From Scilla litardierei (Eukaryota > Streptophyta > Magnoliopsida > Asparagales > Asparagaceae): a DNA stretch of 64,000 nucleotides. The notes below the pieces were generated by a model. The model had not been told where the DNA came from. It ran no database searches and worked only from the letters and a program-made list of their open reading frames with translations. The stretch covers positions 157,834,817 to 157,898,816 of the forward strand of contig CM061132.1 in assembly GCA_030789695.1 (NCBI GenBank), given 5' to 3'. Positions 58,206 through 64,000 of this stretch are shown here, one piece after another. The first letter of the stretch is position 1, and each line of letters opens with the position of its first letter. Position numbers and translations under genes: made by a program.

Positions 58206-60343
58206 TACATATTTATTCACCCAATATACACACACCCATATATTGCCTCTATTGCACATTGCACATGCATGAACACATCCCTATACTCCATTGTAACACG
58301 TATAATAGTAATCCATACAACCATAAAACATATTCACATATAAACATCAACCAATACACCACATGGATACTCTATATAATCCAATTTTACGCACATACTC
58401 ACTATGTACACGCAGAGATATACATATCAATTCCATATGTAGATATCTAAGCTTACATATAGCCAAATACACGTTTGCTCATACACATCAGATTATTATT
58501 CTAATAGTAGGTATGCACACAAACATGTATATATATACGTACTAGGACCAAAACACCATGTACACACATTACCATGTATAAGCGCACACACCCATTCACA
58601 CTTAGTATACATATCCTGCTATTACGCACCTATACAGTCAAGCTATTCAAACTATACTAGCAGGTAGTCGGTAGCTACCCGTACCACTATATACATAACA
58701 TCCAATATATTCACACTTTTACTAGCATGTTAGTATATACACAAATAAGTTCATTTCAATATTCATACACATTCGATAGATAGCCACATCCAGTATATGT
58801 ACACATCCATATACTGATACATGTATATCAGAATAGGGATCATTCACATACATATGCATACAACCACTCATAAGACATACACCAATACATGTTCAATAAC
58901 ACATATACACGGTCACACCGCGCTAGCTACAACAAACCTACTTACCTACAAGTATTTCATATACCGATACATAATCCTCCTCATGCCACTATATACGGAA
59001 GGGCACATGCACTACATATTCATCCAAATGGTCCTACAGACACCATTTTAAGGGTAAGCGTATACAAACATATATACATATACCATAACTCCACTTAACC
59101 GTGAAAACCCATAGCCACCCCACTTATACATGCAATGTATAAACTCAATCTTTACGTTCATCCTATTCTACATATGATACACGTCACACTCATATCCATA
59201 TCCCATATTAGGCACGGTATATGGCTAAGAGTCTAAACTTAAGGTGGACGGGTTCAAAGCACCAATACCCACCTCAGGACGCATCTATCCCAAACACTCG
59301 GGAGCATTACTTGTATTATCCATATGTCCATTATGTATCTATATCGCTACCTACACACCATGTATGGCCATTGCACAACACCTATCTTCATGCAATAATA
59401 CCCCCACGACCATATACCTAAATGAAACAATATACCAATTCCTATATGCACATAGGCAGCACATACATATATTCTCAGTTATTCAAATCTAACACATTAG
59501 GAATTCATACACTAGCAATACAACACTAGCGATACACACACACACACTAATATTTCAACCCATATCTACACCACCTACCTATACGAACACACATATATTC
59601 ACACACATGCACTTTCCCCGCATATATCTACAAGACCATACGAACACTCCACCACTCTATCCACACAAGGATAGATATACGCACATTGGCACTTCCCTAC
59701 ACGGGGAAACAACCATAATGTAATAGATGTGAAAACGCTTACATGCACTCATAACAGCTATGTACATATCTTCACTCACACTCCTACACGGCATATGCCT
59801 CCACTAGCTTACATGTACCCCTTAATATACATTCACGAATAAACATGTATATATCACCTATGTCTCAGAATGACACACGTATACCACAGACCTGCCTCAC
59901 ATATCCGTATCATATCCTTTTATGGAGGCGAAATATACATACACTCAAGTATTCGCCCACCTGGTATTTACACCCCACGCATATCCATACACCACTACAA
60001 GCATTCAGGATACATGTAAATTTCATGCCATTCAAATATACAAGTATACGCAACTTGTATAATTCAAATCTCTAAGCACAACAATGCACTTGTACACACT
60101 GGTTCACACCATTACATATACACGTGTATACCTACAATATACATGTATGGTATAAGATACAGCAAAAAGTTCATCCCCGGACTCCATAAAGCTAGGGGTT
60201 CAAGGGTGGATCACTTGAAGCTCTAAGGTCACTAAGGTCACTACACACCTTAGGGCTAACCTATCCAAATCACCTACTGAAGCATTACATGTACTATCCC
60301 TTCGCACATCGCAGTGCGGTGACCTGCATGGGCCACCAAAAAC

Positions 60344-63052
60344 TGTCACGTTCCGTTCCCCAGAATACCCGGCAGCTAATTTTTTTCCTTCCAAGTATCC
60401 TGAAGAGTTAGGGTGACGAGAGAGGAAAAGAGAGAGAAAGAAGAAACTGAATAAGCAGGCCACTGCGCACATGCTGGGATAGTACAAGTGAAGCTCCACT
60501 ATAATATCAAACAACTCATAATAATATAGAACAACAACAACACATTTCATATAACAAGTTTCATCTATATACATAACCCAAATACATCATTTCACATACA
60601 CCAACACTCTCCACCTCCCAAGACAACCAAGTCATTCTACCAGCTACAGCCCGCACCAAGTACTACCTTTGAAACCCAACTCCAAGTCACCTCCAACCAT
60701 GCTGACCCTGATACCTGGAAAATGGGGAGGAGCACGTCAACGCGTGCCCCAGTAGGAACCAACTTGGATTTGAAACATCGTTTTAATGTTATCAAACGCA
60801 AGACAAGAAGAATAAGGCATGTAACTAAGTAATATAATGAAAATTAAATAGCTAAATAAGGGGATCATACCTGCGGTCCAATGTCGAGTTACTGCAAGAA
60901 AAGGGTTAGCACGAATAATAGTAAAATAATAATAACACAAGTGTTCAAGCAACTAATATCTAATAAGATAAGTGCATGTGCCTGAGGCATAACACAGAGT
61001 CACAACAATACACAAACCACATACACAATTACACATACAAGGCACAAACATATGAATCTACATACAATGCACAACCCACAACACACATACATTGCATATA
61101 TGCAACACATCACACACAATGAATATAATGATACATAATGATGCACATAATGCAACATGAGATGCAATGCAATTCAATGCAATGGGATCCCATGAATGTG
61201 CCGGCGTGCAAGTGTATCGTGATCTACTCCGTTCTCAATCTGTGGAAACCACCGATGGAGTCAAGAGGTGCCTACACGGTCACGACCCACAGCGAATCCC
61301 CCCACCTCCCACTGTGGCTCTCGCTCCATGTAGTGCCATCCGTGTCCTAAAACATTGCACATTCACATCATTTCTCGAATTACAAATATATACATGCCCA
61401 TTCCGCATGTTTCTCAACTTTTGTTTCATTGAGGAATTTCAGCGAACACATGGCAGGCGTAATTCATATCAAGGAAACACAATATAATTTACATGTACCA
61501 AGGGCATGAATATTCATTCCACCACACAATCATAATAAGGAAGAATAATGATGGCCAATTAACCACAATTAATGAATAAGAACATCGCTTAATGAATTCA
61601 GCTTGCTGAAATTGCAAGAACAACCATAAAGATCAACACATTTCATTTATTTTTCTTGGGAATTTGACAACACTTTATAAATGAAAGTTGAAGATATGAT
61701 AGTTATGGATTTACAGATAAAATTTCATGCACAATTATGAACTATATGATTTATGGTGAATTAATTGGTGAAGTGTGTCAGATCTGTTTTTCAGACAGAT
61801 TTCTGGGTCTGTATTGAAAGCCAATTTTGGACATGTTACAGCCAAAAATTCGACATATAAGAACTCTAATGAATTTTTAGAAAAACTTGTTAACTTTCCA
61901 ACAAGACCAAAATCATAAAATTCCATGATGTGTGCAGGTGTGTAGGCCAAATTTCTAAACTGTGTCAACACTGAAAATCAAACAGACATGTTGTAAAGAT
62001 GGATTTATTGCTCTCAATTTCTGAATTGAATATATATCAAAATTTATATTATTTTGGGGTATAACGTCAAGATCTACAAGCTCATATTTTTTTCGAATCC
62101 TAATTCGAGCTACAGTAACCATAATCAAGGCACAATCAGACATCAAAATTTCAAAATTTCAAAGGCGATAACTTTGCTAAGAATTTTCAAGGGAAATCCA
62201 TGAATATTGAATCATGGCATACTAGTTTGATTACCAATACCTCATATTGATAAAACATGATGTAAAAACATGATAAAATATAACCCTAATTAAATTTCCA
62301 AGTCCAAGTTTGATTCCTACCTCAAGAGTGTTCTTTCTTCTCCCCTTCTCTTTCTCTTCCTCCTCCTCCTCCTCCTCCTCTTCTTCTTTTTTTCATTTTT
62401 TTCCTTGAATGATTTTGGCCATGTGTTAGGGGGAGGGGCCGGCCAACATGGAGGGGAGAGGGGAGAGAGAAAGTGGGGGAGAAAATGAGAGAAGGAGAGA
62501 GAGGGTTCTAGTCTCCTCTCTTTTTTCCTTCTATTTTATTAATTCCTTTCTTCTCTTCCAAGAAAGAGATATTCCAATGGAATATTCAATGAGGAAATGA
62601 CCAAAATACCCCCCATCATCTAGGTATTTACAAGTATGTCATTACTTTATGCACACACCACTTAAGTATGTACGCCCAGCAGCTTTAGTCCAAATGACCG
62701 TTTTGCCCCTAACCTTTCTAAAAACTTACGGGGGTTGCCATTGACCCCTAACCCCTTTCACACTTGCATGGATCTTCCTACACACATCCACTCACATCCA
62801 TGCATGCATACATGCTTCACACACGCACGTCTAACACGTTCCTGTCGTCTTACACCCACGGCGTTATTTGCACTTCTCCCGCATTCACATTTTGCATTCT
62901 CTTCCCTTAGTCACGTATTACGGCTTAATCCCCCTTGTACTACATCACATACATCGATGTCTACGCTTATTTCATGACCACGTATGCATCGTAGGTAGAA
63001 ATACCACGTGTGTTCAGTAGAATACCCGTATAGTGCAAAATAGGGCATGACA
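60344..63052 (-). repeat. Right LTR of LARD-like element
   Basis: 2709 bp, matching 52848-55548. Its (CTT)n tract is replaced by a (CCT)n-rich run at about 62357-62382, and its (AAT)n tract is shorter. Confidence 0.94.
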
Positions 63053-63057
63053 GATTT

Positions 63058-63664
63058 CGTATCAGGTGTATGTGTTGGCTTAGTTAGCCCACTAACTAGG
63101 TCGCACTTTTAATTTTGATGATGACAAATAAGTCACATGATACTAATATATTTGTTTAGTGGCTTTCAGAAACAAGGTTGCATTTACCAAAGGGCAATTT
63201 CGTAATTTCTACATCATCCAACTTGCTCCAAAGATGCTTAAAGATCATTATCTATGGCCATTGCACATCATGATAATTCTCCATTAATTATAGCTTCTAA
63301 ATCATGGCCAAAAATCAAGTAGAAGGTGAATGGGCAATTTGGTAATTTTACCTTGGTCAACATCTTCTAGAAAGTCAAATGAAGAGAAGATAATGTGTGA
63401 AAAAGATAATGTGTGGAGAAGATAATTTGTGGGAAGATAATGTGAGAATAGAAGTGTTCAAATTAATAATGAATTATCCAAGTTCATTGCACCATAAAAT
63501 TAGGAGACTGGCCATTCGAATTTGAATCTCATGATAACCAAGGAGTCATATTTCATTAAGGATTATCCTAGTGCAATGCATGTCCAAAGTTCCATGCATC
63601 TAGCTAGGAGTTTAATTCCAACGTAGGACTTAAGATTGATATTGGGTGGAGTTCATATAAAAAA
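63058..63664. repeat. Sirevirus-like LTR fragment
   Basis: From about 63073 the sequence tgttggcttagtt...attttgatgatgacaaat resembles the head of Sirevirus LTRs (tgttg followed within about 50 bp by ttttgatgatgacaaa). No partner LTR is in the window. Confidence 0.45.
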
Positions 63665-64000
63665 TGTTGAGTGACTTCTCCCTACTTGGTTTTGATGATG
63701 AGCAACCATAATACTTGTGACTAATCCCCTCTATGCAATTAATCCATTGCATAAGCTTTTCATGACGATCAAATGGAAATGGATGACCATGAAGATCAAT
63801 CAAAGCTCAAAGATGAAGATTGTGTGATCAGTATTAAAGAATGGGACTTCAAAGACTTCAAGATCATCCAAGAGAAAGAAGAGAAGCTAAATCAAATGTA
63901 ATTTTTTTATTCTGTTTTCTTTCTCATTAGAATGTAGTTTTGAAGTAGATTATTTTTGGATCTCACACACTTCACTCATTCTAGTCTAGGAAGTCATCAG
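63665..64000 (+). repeat. Start of a second Sirevirus-like LTR, cut by window end
   Basis: tgttgagtgacttctcc... followed by ttggttttgatgatgagcaa, the same block as at 39340-39400 (ggttttgatgatgagcaa). The rest diverges, so it is a related but distinct family. Confidence 0.6.

Larger units (their letters stand above)
55576..60343. repeat. CA/TA-rich non-coding interior of LARD-like element
   Basis: On the plus strand this region is dominated by A, C and T with endless variants of acacatatac; G is scarce. No domain is recognisable except the inserted LINE. At its right end the minus strand reads TTTTTGGTGGCCCATGC next to the LTR, the place for a primer-binding site, but I cannot assign the tRNA. 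Confidence 0.75.
52848..63052 (-). mobile_element. LARD-like non-autonomous LTR element with 2.7-kb LTRs
   Basis: LTRs at 52848-55548 (2701 bp) and 60344-63052 (2709 bp), TSD gattt at 52843-52847 and 63053-63057. The polypurine tract TTTTAAGGTGGGTAGGA lies on the minus strand next to the left LTR, fixing minus orientation; it resembles that of the Tekay/Del branch of Ty3/gypsy. The 4.8-kb interior has no gag-pol; it is dominated by CA/TA-rich, ORF-poor DNA and holds a LINE insertion. This fits a large retrotransposon derivative (LARD). LTR copies differ at many scattered sites, so it is older than the Sirevirus. Confidence 0.9.

Noticed and set aside
58126..58210. Tyr-Ile repeat N-terminus of the LINE protein
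   Set aside because: It is the host TA microsatellite read as codons, outside the LINE.

Overview
This is a flowering-plant nuclear window. The evidence is one spliced plant-type gene (a chloroplast RelA/SpoT homologue, RSH1) surrounded by angiosperm transposable elements: Ty3/gypsy, Ty1/copia of Sirevirus type, a Tat-lineage derivative, an L1-type LINE, hAT, Mutator-like and Tourist-like elements. I cannot name the species. There are no bacterial-style operons, rRNA or tRNA genes, and no CRISPR.

Layout. 405-6715: a complete but decayed Ty3/gypsy element on the minus strand (LTRs, TSD gatct-type 5 bp 'gatgc', broken gag-pol). 7540-9790: a decayed hAT transposase on the minus strand. 10001-11720: tandem and AT-rich repeats and a 156-bp hairpin MITE with a 9-bp TSD. 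12612-16059: a non-autonomous LTR element (TSD gatct) that carries a nested 968-bp hAT MITE (TSD tcgacgcc). 17914-30586: 19 exons of RSH1 on the minus strand, coding 631 residues from the start codon through HD hydrolase, synthetase-like and TGS domains; the C-terminal exons are not found in the window. 31427-31685: a Tourist-like MITE upstream of RSH1.

32274-52356: a Tat-lineage, Dasheng-like non-autonomous element whose left part keeps only the antisense accessory ORF. Its right LTR is split into three pieces by two insertions: a probable solo LTR (37098-39066) and a nearly intact, very young Sirevirus (39340-51880) with gag, pol and a third ORF. 52848-63052: a 10.2-kb LARD-like element with about 2.7-kb LTRs (TSD gattt), a non-coding CA/TA-rich interior and a 5'-truncated LINE. 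63053-64000: two Sirevirus-like LTR heads running off the window.

The strongest unexplained signal is in the Sirevirus. Its LTRs and the leader of its third ORF carry repeated 76-bp palindromic modules. Each module has four 10-bp arms (TTAGTCGGTC, GACCGACTAG, CTAGTCGGTC, GACCGACTAA) whose starts are always 24, 18 and 24 bp apart, although the spacer sequences differ. Same-orientation arms are therefore 42 bp apart, close to four helical turns. The neighbouring solo LTR has a different CG-containing dyad array with about 20-22 bp spacing. RSH1 is the only cellular gene; everything else is mobile DNA or its debris.
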